A stretch of DNA of 64,000 bases from Apostichopus japonicus (Eukaryota > Echinodermata > Holothuroidea > Aspidochirotida > Stichopodidae). Under the pieces are notes generated by a model, which was not told the origin of the DNA, made no database searches, and saw nothing but the letters and a program-made list of their open reading frames with translations. The stretch is taken from positions 21,798,376 to 21,862,375 of the forward strand of contig NC_092567.1 in assembly GCF_037975245.1 (NCBI RefSeq), in the 5' to 3' direction. The translations under genes were made by a program, and so were the position numbers. Of this stretch, positions 33,601 through 44,527 are shown piece by piece (position 1 is the first letter of the stretch; each line of letters opens with the position of its first letter).

Positions 33601-34999
33601 CCCATCTGAAATGACTTTATATATTGAAAAGATTCCAAATTTGAGTTGAATTGGAAGCCACCCAACGAGTCAGTTCATTTGTAATCCATAAGCCCTTGCG
33701 GGCTTCTCCCACATTTGTGGTCGCTTTAAACGTCGTAAAAATAACTGCTGATTATTATGGTTGTTATTGTATTATTGTCATTATTATTATTACCATTATT
33801 ATTATTATTAGTAGTAGTAGTATTGTTATTGATATTATTATGATTTATTTTTATTATTATAAATAACACAATATGGCACTGTTTTCCTTTTGCTTCCTTA
33901 GGCTGACAAAGCCGCAGGAGGTGCCAGCAAACGGGCAGCTAAAGACAATAGCCCTGTTGACGTAGAAGACCTGGCTAAGCAGGGAAAGGTAATTAATTAG
34001 CGTATTTAGTGATATAATTCTAGCTAATATTTGTCTTTGTCTCAGGTAAATGAGAGATACCACATTTTCCTTGGTTTTGGTTTAAGTTGCAATGTGTGTT
34101 TGAACAATGATATACATTGACACCATCATCGGGCTTAATGTTTTTTCTTTATTTTGCAATTAATAGCTGGCACTGTTCCTGGTTTCAATGTAACAATTTA
34201 TGACCCTGTGTACTATTAAAACAGGTGAAGATTACCAAAATAAAAGTTGATAAATATGGTACAATTCTGAAAGCTCTTTTGAAAATAACTGCCCTTATTA
34301 TAAACGTTAGGCCACGCCTATGAACACAGTAGGATCTGAATATTCAGCACTTACAGTACCTCAACAGCCACTGTGGAGAATTTCCTAATTCTATTAACTC
34401 TCTAAACTGTAAACTAATATCATGCTCTCAAAGCACTGGTATTGATATTACAAGCAGGACATTACAGCATGACATACAAGGCTACAGTAGCAAGACAATA
34501 CAGTATAGAAAAAATTGTCCCAACTGGGTGACCTCCATCAGCTGATCACTATCGCACTCTGCAAGTAAACACAAAATATGATGATCAAACCTGCTACTAC
34601 TGCCTATACATTCATTAAAATTGCTGAAATGGTATGTAAGGATGGCCCTTTGATGATACCATATTGAATTTCAGAAGTGGAGTTCAAGGCTCATTTCCAC
34701 CTCATTCATTTTCAATAAAGCAGAAAAATCTTTGAAAACTTGTTGAATGGGTACATTCTGGTAACATATTCCTGAAATATGCAGCTAATAACATCAAAAC
34801 CTTAATGTGGTTTTGATCTATGTTAACCTTTTTCAATAGACCAAACGCTAATCTATTTGTCGTTGTTTTTTCTTCTTCCACACAGCTTGCCAAGTTGACT
34901 GTTGCAGTTCTGAAGGAGTTTTGTCAGTCAAAGGGGTTAGCAACTGGTGGCAAGAAGAACGACCTTATCAACGAAATCAAGAGTTTCTTCGGATTGTAG
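24645..34999 (+). CDS. XRCC6: Ku70, DNA-end-binding subunit
   Basis: Ku70 pairs with Ku80 to bind DNA double-strand ends in non-homologous end joining. Fourteen coding exons: 24645-24830, 25405-25527, 26507-26561, 27127-27220, 27854-28040, 28388-28551, 29691-29787, 30312-30426, 30974-31191, 32338-32449, 32715-32876, 33253-33359, 33902-33988, 34886-34999. All phases agree, giving 606 residues (human 609). Seen: an acidic N-terminus, then [17 protein letters not shown] opening the vWA-like domain, [49 protein letters not shown] in the beta-barrel core, [30 protein letters not shown], and a C-terminal SAP domain ([18 protein letters not shown] to the stop). MANWNFG aligns with the human start; an acceptor at 24602 suggests a 5' UTR intron, though the frame is open upstream of the ATG. 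Confidence 0.95.
25538..25904 (+). mobile_element. MITE with TTAA ends, copy 2
   Basis: In Ku70 intron 2, starting 11 bp after the exon end. Same orientation and internal sequence as copy 1 at 12505 ('gttagacaccaccatcgatc' shared), with TTAA at both borders. Its closeness to a donor site makes it a possible influence on splicing. Confidence 0.85.
26533..26716 (+). repeat. Tandem duplication across a Ku70 exon end
   Basis: A 93-bp unit running from 'aattctagagttggaagg' in exon 26507-26561 through its donor and into the intron is repeated at 26626. The copy keeps LELEG coding and a good donor (cag|ggtaag), but lacks the first half of the exon and its original acceptor. It is probably a non-functional exon fragment, unless 'attctag' acts as an acceptor. 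Confidence 0.8.
28777..28825 (+). repeat. Three GTTGCCATGGTGAC-type motifs
   Basis: Copies at 28777, 28795 and 28812 in a Ku70 intron; the middle one ends GAA. Each is one change away from a symmetric RFX X-box half-site pair (GTTGCC..GGCAAC type). Could be chance repeat expansion. Confidence 0.6.
29233..29424 (+). mobile_element. CTGCAG-rich MITE, copy A
   Basis: About 190 bp with inverted ends 'cgtgtcgaa' and 'ttcgacaccg', internal 'gctgcagcagctgc' and 'ggctgcaggatgctgcagcc'. Related copies lie at 35743-35935 and 44096-44285. An open frame of 131 codons across it is an artefact of the repeat. Confidence 0.75.
31556..31735 (+). repeat. T-rich low-complexity tract
   Basis: About 180 bp almost wholly of T and A, in a Ku70 intron, with no discernible unit. 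Confidence 0.8.
31859..32262. mobile_element. hAT-type MITE with 8-bp target duplication
   Basis: A 404-bp element with inverted ends CAGGGTTGTCCAACC and its reverse complement. It is flanked by cttaagac on the left and ctttagac on the right (7 of 8 match), the 8-bp target duplication expected for hAT transposons. The interior is GC-rich near the left end ('ggcccgcgggcc'). It has no transposase, so it depends on an autonomous element elsewhere. Confidence 0.88.
33490..33605 (+). repeat. tRNA-derived SINE fragment
   Basis: B-box-type 'ggttcgatacctggccgggt' followed by 'catccaagagcaatctactg', in a Ku70 intron. The A-box half is degraded. Confidence 0.5.
33760..33868. repeat. ATT/AGT microsatellite
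   Basis: Trinucleotide repeat (mostly ATT, then AGT) just upstream of Ku70 exon 33902-33988. Confidence 0.85.
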
Positions 35000-35260
35000 T
35001 CAAACTACCCTTTTAAGCTCATTATTTGTAAAAATTTCATTTATCAAAGTACTTGCGGGACATGCAAGGGAAAATCATGTGTTAAAAACATAGACCAGTT
35101 CCAGAATGACCACTAGAGGATCTAATATTACCGGGATAGGAGTTAGTCACATTTTTTAAAGGATCCGCGATGCCATCTTCCCAGAAACCGTCTCCAGTGT
35201 GCCGGAAAGTTTAGCGGCTTCAACCACTGCTAATGTTTAGTTTTTTGTTAGGATCATTTG

Positions 35261-35640
35261 GGCACACTATACCATAGCAGTGCACACTATACTATAGAAG
35301 GGCACACTATGCCATAGCAGGGCACACTATACCATAGCAGGGCACACTATACCATAGCAGGGCACACTATACCAAATCAGGGCACACTATACCATAGCAG
35401 GGCACACTATACCATGGCAGGGAACACTATACCATGGCAGGGCACACTATACCATAGCATGGCACACTATACCATGGCAGGGAACACTATACCATGGCAG
35501 GGCACACTATACCATAGCAGGGCACACTATACTATAGAAGGGCACACTATACCATAGCAAGGCACACTATACTATAGCAGGGTACACTATACCATAGCAG
35601 GGAACACTTTACCATAGCAGGGCACATTAAACCATAGCAG
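35261..35640 (+). repeat. 20-bp minisatellite, 19 units
   Basis: Unit ggcacactataccatagcag, in exact 20-bp register over 380 bp, with point changes only (no length variants). It starts about 260 bp after the Ku70 stop codon and may lie in the 3' UTR. Confidence 0.95.
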
Positions 35641-35742
35641 AGCAGTTTATCAGTAGTGGTTGGTCCTATTAAGGGATGTAACTAGAACAGCTTTAGTGGT
35701 GAGCTGCCAATTGGATTGTTATAGCTAGTGAAGCAAGTAAAG

Positions 35743-35935
35743 CACCGTGTCAACCAGGAAAGCTGCAGCAGATGCGAAAACCGCTGCAGCAAGGCTGCAA
35801 TCAATAACAAACAATGGAGAAAATCTTGGCTCACTAGCAATGCCCGTGTGAAATTGTACAGCACAAACGATGACATCCTACTCAGCCTGGCTGCAGGATG
35901 CTGCAGCCCACTCAGCATCCTATTTCTGACACAGT
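35743..35935 (+). mobile_element. CTGCAG-rich MITE, copy B
   Basis: Related to copy A at 29233: 'accgtgtcaa' at the left, 'ttctgacaca' at the right, and the shared 'ggctgcaggatgctgcagcc'. It ends 2-3 bp before the TTAA element at 35938, so two unrelated MITEs abut. Confidence 0.75.
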
Positions 35936-35937
35936 AC

Positions 35938-36297
35938 TTAAAGGCATTGAAGACTCGCCCCAAACCGCGTGCCCTGCTCTGAAAAAGTTAACTTTCCGTT
36001 GCTTGCAAGTGAAGTTTTCTTCTTGTCGCTACAAAATGACAGTAATGAAACGTGATACCTTGTTATCTTTTATCTAGACCTGAGATGTCCATCGCTGCTA
36101 TGTACACTGTGTTGTGGGTATTGACCGTAGCTAGCTGCATTCACTGTACACTAGTGTATAGCTACCGACGGTACGTAGCAAGCTGTGTGTGTATTTTCTG
36201 GGATCGATGTTGGTGTCTACTGTTACACCTCATTCGAAACTAGGTCAGATTACCGGCATCAGACATTTCTTTGTGCGCGAGTCTTCACTCCCTTTAA
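35938..36297 (-). mobile_element. MITE with TTAA ends, copy 3
   Basis: Inverted copy of the elements at 12505 and 25538, with TTAA at 35938-35941 and 36294-36297. Confidence 0.85.
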
Positions 36298-36579
36298 TAA
36301 GGGTAGTTTGTGGCAGCAGGTGAAATGCCCTGGCAGGTCAGACCCCTGGATTCCTGGAAGCATGTCTTTGATAACTTGTTAGTGTCAACAAGAAAATGTG
36401 CCCTAGCCGGCACACTGCTACTGTAGCATTTATCACCAACTATTATTTTTTGCTTTCAATATTTTTCTAAGTTAATGTTAAGGCTGGACCTAAAAATCCT
36501 ATGTAAATATTGTTTCTGGTTGATTCCCTACTGGAGGCATAAAGAATCTATGCCATGGTGGTGGTTGTGTGGGTGTGTG

Positions 36580-37330
36580 ACACATTGGCTTGTAAACTCG
36601 AAAAGAACATGGTGGTTGAGATTCATACTTTATACGTTATGCAGATCCATTGTAAGTGAGTATAAGAACCCTATTGTTATCTGCAGTGGTCAAATGTCAT
36701 GAAAAGTCAAAGTTTGAAGACTTTGTATGACCCTATAAATTCCAAAGAAAGCTTGGATGGAATTCAAACTCATGAAGATCCACCTTAGTGAGTACAAGAA
36801 TTCTTTAGTGTGTTTAGAATGCAAAGGTCATTTGAGGTCACCAGAGGTTAAAGTGTAAAAATTTCATATATGTAACACAGATCCAATTTAGTGAAGTACA
36901 TGAAATCTGGTGCTTTTGTTTGGATAGGTCAAATGTCATTTGTGTTCAACAGAGGTCAAAGTTAGAAAAGCTTGTAAACTTGATACCTTCAAAAGCAATG
37001 CTTAAATGAGCTTCAAACTTGGTATGTGGATCCAACTTTGAGTACACAAACTCCTTTGTTTTTCATAAAGGTTAAATGTCTGTCAAGGTCAAAGTTTGAA
37101 AATCATGTAAACTTGATCACCCTCAGAAGCAAAGCTTTGATGAACTTCAAACGTGGTATGTGGATCCATCTAAGTACGTATGGGAACCTTATAGTTTTTT
37201 TGTGGAGGTGAAAGGTCATTGGAGATCACCATTGTTCAAATTCTGATAACATTGTGATAGCAGTAATAACCTGTAAGGTAAAGCTTGCATGAACTTCATA
37301 CTTTGACTGTGGATGCAATTATTAACTACT
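36580..37330 (+). repeat. Tandem GGTCA-rich repeat
   Basis: Several diverged units share 'gtatgtggatccat', 'gagtacaagaa' and 'aggtcaaagt'. This is the same family as 3470-3800. No coding content. Confidence 0.6.
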
Positions 37331-37344
37331 GTATTATATATAGT

Positions 37345-37845
37345 CAGTATTGCGAAGTTCGGCATACTGCGATGTTCGGACCACCCTAAGAAATACACGA
37401 TTTCACCATGAAAATCTACAGGAAGAGTCAAATTTCACCAAAAAGTACGAAGCTACAGTTATTTTCTCTCCAAAATGACCCGCGTGCAAGAAATTACTTA
37501 CATATTTGTCAATAAAATGACGAAGATCTATGAAGTCTGTTATAATTACTGAAAGAGCAACTGCGCCACCAATTTTATCACCAGCGCCACACTGTGGGTT
37601 GCGTGTCCGAACTTCGCAATACTCTAGCAAAGAAATACCAGTTCCACAATCACGAAGAATCTTCTTGGAAAACAACGTGAAAACAGTTTGCAGGAAAGAA
37701 AGTTTGGCCGTGTATCGTACTATAACAAAATTCTCCCACCTTATGATGTATATTTTCAAATGATTTATACCAGAAGATTTAGTTTTGGGGTGTTTTAAGT
37801 CTTAAGTGTCCGAACTTCGAAGTCACCATGCTACTGTTTTGATTA
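37345..37845. repeat. Possible element bounded by GAAGTTCGG inverted motifs
   Basis: 'agtattgcgaagttcgg' near 37347 has an inverse copy ('ccgaacttcgcaatact') near 37607 and a shorter one near 37811. It contains a 118-codon minus-strand frame with no recognised family. Probably a degenerate inverted-repeat element. Confidence 0.4.
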
Positions 37846-38128
37846 CTCAAAACAAGCGTCGGTAATAAATCATTGAAATAATAAAGACAATATTTTGTGT
37901 TCAACCTGTTTTATTTGTTTGATTTGTAAGTATTAAATTTTTCATTTAATATCCCCAATATGAGTGCAACTAAAAAAAAAGTTATTGTTTTGGATGGAAT
38001 TTAAAAAGAGATTGTAAAAGATGAAAGTCTCCAATTTCATGAGTTTGGAAACAAAAAGAGTTGTGTCCAAAACTTTAAGAAAATCATCCGGCTATATTAT
38101 ATACCCTTAAAAAATCATGAACTTTGGT

Positions 38129-39690
38129 CAGTGGCGCAGTTGGTATTGCTCTGTAAGGCAAAGACCCCGACAAAAGTCGTGTCTGGGGTTCAATTCCAGG
38201 TTGAGGCTTTTACTTTTCTGATCTATTCATCATTGCATTCCAAGGTTTAAATATTAGAAACTAGCAATATTTCTCAACAGTTACAGTGGTGCAGTTGGTA
38301 GTGCTATGAAATGCAAAGAGTCAGACAAATGTCATGTCTGGGATTCAATTCCAGGTTGCGGCTTTTACTTTTCCAATCTTTTCATTGCATTCCATTCTGA
38401 GATTCAAATATTAGAAAAGAGCAATATTTCTAAAGGGTTACAATGGCACAGTTGGTAGTGCTCTGAAATGCAGAGTCAGGCAAATATGTCTGGGGTTCAA
38501 ATCCAGGTTAAGGCTTTTACTTTTCTGATCTTTGCATTCCATTCCATTCTGAGGTTCAAATATTAGAAACAAGGAATATTTCTCAACAGTTACAGTGGCG
38601 CAGTTGGTAGTGCTCTGTAACGCAATGAGTCAGACAAATGTCATGTCTGGGGTCCAATTCCAGGTTGAGGCTTTTACTTTTCTGATCTTTTCATCATTTC
38701 ATTCTGAGGTTCAAATATTAGAAACTAGCAAAATTTCTCAACAGTTACAGTGGCGCAGTTGGTAGAGCTCTGAAATGCAAAGAGTCAGACAAATGTCATG
38801 TCTGGGGTTCAATTCCAGGTTGAGGCTTTTACTTTTCTGATCTTTTCATCATTTCATTCCATTCCATTCCATTCTGAGGTTCAAATATTAGAAACAAGGA
38901 ATATTTCTCAACAGTTACAGTGGCGCAGTTGGTAGTGATCTGAAATGCAAAGTGTCAGACAAATGTCATGTCTGGGTTCAATTCCAGGTTGCGGCTTTTA
39001 CTTTTCTGATCTTTTCATCATTGCATTCCATTCCATTCTGAGGTTCAAATATTAGAAACAAGGAATATTTCTTAACAGTTACAGTGGCGCAGTTGGTAGT
39101 GCTCTGAAATGCAATGAGTCAGACAAATGTCATGTCTGGGGTTCAATTCCAGGTTGAGGCTTTTACTTTTCTGATTTTTCCATCATTGCATTCCATTCCG
39201 TTCTGAGGTTCAAATATTAGAAACGAGCAATATTTCTCAACAGTTACAGTGGCGCAGTTGGTAGTGCTCTGAAATGCAAAGAGTCAGACAAATGTCATGT
39301 CTAGGGTTCAATTCCAGGTTGAGGCTTTTACTTTTCTGATTTTTCCATCATTGCATTCCATTCCATTCTGAGGTTCAAATATTAGAAACGAGCAATATTT
39401 CTCAACAGTTACAGTGGCGCAGTTGGTAGTGCTCTGTAACACAATGAGTCAGACAAATGTCATGTCTGGGGTTCAATTCCAGGTTGAGGCTTTTACTTTT
39501 CTGATCTTTTCATCATTGCATGTCATTTCATTCTGAGGTTCAAATATTAGAAACGAGCATTATTTCTCAACAGTTACAGTGGCGCAGTTGGTAGTGCTCT
39601 GAAATGCAAAGAGTCAGACAAATGTCATGTCTGGGGTTCAATTCCAGGTTGAGGCTTTTACTTTTCTGATCTTTGAAGAAGGTGGAAGTT
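38129..39690 (+). ncRNA. Tandem array of ten tRNA-like units
   Basis: Ten units start near 38129, 38285, 38442, 38594, 38747, 38919, 39080, 39246, 39410 and 39578, spaced about 150-172 bp. A typical unit has A box TGGCGCAGTTGG, then about 40 bp later B box GGTTCAATTCC, then 'ggttgaggcTTTTac'. This is the order and size (about 76 nt to the T run) of a Pol III gene with an internal promoter and an oligo-T terminator. A D arm (GCGC/GTGC) and a T arm can be drawn, but the acceptor stem does not pair, so these are not ordinary tRNAs. They may be pseudo-tRNAs, an amplified SINE head or a small-RNA family. Transcription is not shown. Confidence 0.6.
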
Positions 39691-39719
39691 TAAATATTAG
39701 AAACGAAATTTATCCAGTG

Positions 39720-39815
39720 GGAACCAAAATGGTGTAATGGGTAGCTCTGTTACCTTTGAATCATTTGATCATCCTGCCAGTGTGGGTTCAAGTCCTAGGT
39801 GAGCAATCGCTGCAA
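39720..39815 (+). repeat. tRNA-Gln-like sequence
   Basis: 'atggtgtaatgggtagctct' matches the start of animal tRNA-Gln. 'ctttgaatc' resembles its UUG anticodon loop and 'gggttcaagtcc' its B box. Stems are broken, so it is a pseudogene or SINE head. It follows the tandem array directly. Confidence 0.5.
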
Positions 39816-39859
39816 AAGGACTTCGCTGGATAAGTTTTCTGGTACCCAAAACCCTCCCC

Positions 39860-40050
39860 TCCCCCTGACAAGGTCACTTGGTAGGTGAGTTACGGTAGGT
39901 GGTGAGGGTAGGTAGTTAGGTGAGTGAGGGGAGGTAGTAGTGAAGGTAGGTGGGTTGCGCGGATCCCCTCCCCCTGACTAGCTATCGCGCGGACTAGGTG
40001 AGTTGCACGGATGCCCTCCCCCCTGACTAGCTATCTGCGCGGATCCCCCG
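39860..40050 (+). repeat. GGTAGGTGAG-type simple repeat
   Basis: Irregular repeats of ggtaggtgag followed by two copies of 'ccctccccctgactagctat'-like sequence. Not coding. Confidence 0.65.
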
Positions 40051-40135
40051 AATAGAGAAAATCTTTTAGAGAATAAAAGTACTAAGTCCCAACAGTTGGA
40101 TGTTTAAATATTTCTTATTCAAACAAATTCAGTAG

Positions 40136-40210
40136 TCCACCAGTGGTCTGGTGGTAGAACAAAAATTTTTGGAACACAAGGTCCCTGGTTCAATCCCCAC
40201 TTCTGCTTTG
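40136..40210 (+). repeat. Another tRNA-like sequence
   Basis: 'agtggtctggtggtagaac' (A-box-like) and 'ctggttcaatccccact' (B-box-like) lie about 35 bp apart, with a T-A rich middle that lacks an anticodon stem. Third kind of tRNA-derived piece within 2 kb. Confidence 0.5.
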
Positions 40211-43200
40211 CTTTTGCAGCAAAGAAAAAGAAAGAAAAACTCACTGATTTTTCACACTTTAGAGCTTACAGAAAAACATAATCACATGCATAAACTTACA
40301 TCCACTTAGAATCATAAAAGTCATCAACAACAATATCCGTTCATGGTCAGGACAGTTTTCCACCCCAGCTAACAACCCTTCAAGTATCTCTCCCAAGTTG
40401 TCCTAATCAAGTCATATTACCAAGAATATTATTTATTGTTTAACAAAGTTCGCAATTTCATCATGATGGTTGTTAATGTTACTTCAAAGTAGACATTTGG
40501 CCCTAGAATCGTTTCCATGTATGATTCTAAACATGCCTATTGCTAATCAAAGTTTTAAAGGCATATACTTAAATTTCTACAGTAAACTAGTAATAGAATT
40601 GTCATGAAACACAGACCAGGCAAAGGCCTAACGTTGTTTCTTCTTGTCTAGCAACTCCCTGACAAGGACATTAACAAAACAGGGCAACTACAGGAACCTC
40701 TGGCTATCTAATACTAAAACTAGCTAAGATTTGTGTACGGTACATCGAGACACTACATCTCTGCATAGACATGACCAAATGAGGATAATACATTTGAAAA
40801 GAATAGCAAGTCTGAAAATAAAAATATAATACAAGTTTCATAAACAAAATCAAAAAATAATCACAAGGGATACATCAACAAATGCTATGTTATATCAAAC
40901 ATGCAGCAGCATTTTGGATTGAATTATGGTACAATGATGTCAAGCTTTGTGTGATAACACATTTTGCAAAATGAACTTCTCTAAATCAGACTATATTCAC
41001 AAACTCTTCTACCTAGTCGATGGAAGAGGGCGCTATTTTATTTCCACTGAATCACATACTTTTTAAGCCTCAGATTCCTGCATACCTTTAAAAGCAGCAA
41101 TTTACTTCCGATTTTGTTTAATTTCCGATGCTGTTTGACTTTACGATCTCATTGAAGATACATGATGATAAGTCATATTTTCATGTTAGCAGTTGAGAAA
41201 AAGTCAAAACAGGAATTTCAGGAATTTTAGAATTTATGAAAGAGTGTCTGGGTGACAAGCTTTGAACAACTGAATGTTGTATTTCCTGCATACAAGCTCG
41301 CTAATACTGAACAGAAAATCTGGGAAATTGCCTAAGTTTTGACCATTTGTAATTTTGTAAATGTTCTGGAAACTGCAGACCAACTTCCAAGTTAGGTGGT
41401 ATAAAAAAGGAGGTCTTTCTTTTACCATTTTTTATTTCATATTCAAGGGAGGGGTACAGGAAGGATGTATATATCAGGTATTACATAACCACTTTGCCCC
41501 TGCATGTTAGTTTTGGGGAGTGAAAGCTATACCCTCAATCAAGCGAGAACCAATTCATCCGCCCAGATTCCACTTTTCAAATTGCATAACCAGAATGAAC
41601 AGAAAAAATTTACAAGCGATAATCCCATAAGACCACAAGTTTGCCAGATATTCATGCAAAAATAAAAAAATAATAGCAAAATGCATTCTAGCATTTTTGT
41701 TTCTTAAAAACAAAACAGACAAATTATTATACAGAACTTGGAATGTTTGAATGTGCATGGGTCAAAAATGCACTTAAAACATAGAAGAAAAGTACACCAA
41801 ATTTAAATTTTTTGCTCTTAACACATGCATTTGTAAACAATGCCAAACTGAATCAATTTGAAATATATAACAAACCCCAATAAAATGAAGGGAAAATAAT
41901 TCAAACTTTTTTCTAGTCGTATTAAATTCAACTGACCCATTGTGCAGCAAAGATCAGTTGCCCTTACATACCAAGAAGACAGTTCTGTTGTTGATGATTA
42001 TTTACATCTTATTTTTCCAATCTGGCATCTTTTTGAGCTGATTTTGACTTAGTTTTAGACACTATTTGACAACAAAAAAATATGGATAAATGACAATGCC
42101 AGTTATTTAGCATGACTATACCTTGCTTTGAGTTTTTGTGGAAACATTTGCCTTTTGCTGATGATTAGTACTAATATTTTGAGTGACAAAATTTTAGGGC
42201 AAAATTAAAATCAGTCATTATTTGGTAATTTGATGATACAATGCAGGTGATTGCAATCAAATAATACCCAGTTGGCATGGCAACATCATGAAATGACAAA
42301 CAAAATAAGCGGCTTTACAGTTATAAATTTGATTTGCAATCACACTAGTTGCTATGGTTTCTGAATTTTGACACTAATTAATATTATGGATAGTATGGAT
42401 TTTAACATTTCAGCTAACAACCAAACAGAAAAAGTTACAGAACAGTTTATTGCTATGACATCTAATACTAATTTATTATGTTATGAATGTATGTTATAAT
42501 GTAATACTATGTTACTATGTTATGAATGGGTCTCTAATATTTAAATGTTTCTCCTTAGCTCTCTACTTCATGGGTGACTTGTCAAGAAGGAATTTTTTCC
42601 AGTTATTTAGGGAACCAAATTATATGACTTGAAGGTCATCATTTTTGTCCACAAATTAAAAACTTGCCCAAAACTGATTTTGAAAGCTGTTTTTTATGGA
42701 TTGAACAGATTACTTGAACAAATATTTCTCCAGAAATTGAGGATGGTGAAGCAAAAAGAATGCTTAATTATTTTGAGACCTAACAACATTATTAAGAGCA
42801 GCAGTAAAAGAGGTGTAATAATTTGACTACTAGTGGAGCATTTTCTTCTGTAAGGGATATGTTTAGAAGCAATGCTGATGCATTTTTGGAATTTGACTTT
42901 TTTAATGATGTATTTTCAAATTGCTTATGGATTCACAAACCTATATAGAGCTTTACTAATGCTGTAATTTTTGAGTAATTAATATTTATATCAGAATGTA
43001 ACTAATGCGGAGCATGTGAGCTATCTAATACCGATGTTAAATGTAAATCAGTCGTCCTAAGCATGCAAGTAGATATTCATAAAACCATGATTATGATAAA
43101 AAACATTTTCAAAATAAACAAAGTATGAAATAAGAGAGCAAGCTGAACAAAAGACTTCAAGAAAATTGCATACTGTTACATAGTTACATCATCAAAACAA

Positions 43201-44095
43201 GAATGAAACAAAACTATGGCATTATCAAAAAACGACAATAGCCAAACAAAAACATAACATATGACAAAAGCAGGTGAGTTGCAGACCAAATATTTCCATT
43301 TAGTGCAAAGGGTTGGGAAAGGAGGGGGTCGGGGGGCGACATTGACTATACTTTTTTGATAATTCATACATCAAATTTTAAAACTTTTTACAGCACCAAA
43401 AATATTGTCACGAGTTGTAGACGAAATGAATATCTTGTTGGCCATTTAGTAGACTTTGTTCACTTTTATGAATTTGTGTTACATGACAAATTAGATACTT
43501 TTCATTTTATTAAAAGGATTACACACCAGAGCCTAGAACTGCATTCTACAGATTGGACCAAGACCAAACAATATGAAAGGATTCCTGAATGTTGCTCCTA
43601 GCTTTTGAAGTTGGTTGCAGGTTAACTGAGAAATAAAACCCATGAATACATTTAAACTCCTGAGTGTTTAGGCATCAGCTAGTTAATCCTTACTCAAGTT
43701 CGGTCACAATCTTACAATTTTATGACTAGACACATCTTTTAGACTGGAAACTTGACTTTCAGAATACTGTACTTTAATCTTCATATTAAAATGAAGTTTG
43801 TATATAAACTCATCCTTTACGAAAAATCATAACCAACATTTTCAACTTTTGAAATATTGTGAAACACCCAGTTTATCTAATTTCTGAAATGCTGTAGGCC
43901 TTCTAAGATAAATGCAAGGTCGGGTATTCTCATGCTGTGCAAGACTATCGGAATATAGGGCTTAATTTGTCTTATGGAGACAGTTCAATAAATCCCTTAT
44001 TATCATTTTATGAACAGGGAACGGAGGGAGGGGGGGGGTGTCGACATTTGTGCAAGATTTCTCTATTTTTCGTCCACGAGTGAAACCTGTAAAGT
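40211..44095. other. AT-rich stretch, no gene recognised
   Basis: Downstream of the FKBP gene's stop codon on its strand, and beyond Ku70. Only short open frames without family resemblance are seen. Part of it could be a long FKBP 3' UTR, but no decisive poly(A) signal was identified. Confidence 0.45.
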
Positions 44096-44285
44096 ACCGT
44101 GTCAAGAAAGAAAGGTGCAGCAAGCTGCAAAATCCCCTGCAGCAGAGCTAAATGAAATATCAACTTATAGAGATTATCTCCCCACAATAGTAGTGCCTCC
44201 ATTGTGTGAAACTGCACAGTGCAATCCTACATAGCTTGGCTGCAGGATGCTGCAGCCCCTTCAGCCTGCTTCTTTTGAAGTGTGC
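44096..44285 (+). mobile_element. CTGCAG-rich MITE, copy C
   Basis: Third copy: 'taccgtgtcaagaaagaaag' at the left and 'ggctgcaggatgctgcagcc' near the right end, more diverged inside than copies A and B. It lies 240-430 bp beyond the FKBP stop codon. Confidence 0.65.
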
Positions 44286-44527
44286 CAAAGAAAACTGGTT
44301 GTGATCCAAATCGCTTAGGGCGGGGGGTTGTATTCACCGCTAGAATTTTCCCTACCGGCCACTCTGATTCTCAACGTGACGGATTGAAAAGTGCATCACT
44401 CTTCCGTGCAAAATACCATAAAGCTATCTTGATTTCACTTCTACACTTGGTGCAATAATAAGCATTTGTTTCGTTATTTTGATCTTCTCATTGTTTCTAA
44501 ACTTTCTACTATTTACTGCTCCCGATG

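Noticed and set aside
37403-37759. 118-codon minus-strand frame
   Set aside because: No recognised family; it lies in a probable inverted-repeat element and overlaps a plus-strand frame of similar quality.
38129-39690. CRISPR-like array
   Set aside because: Repeat units are about 160 bp with no constant short repeat and variable spacer pattern, and the genome is eukaryotic.
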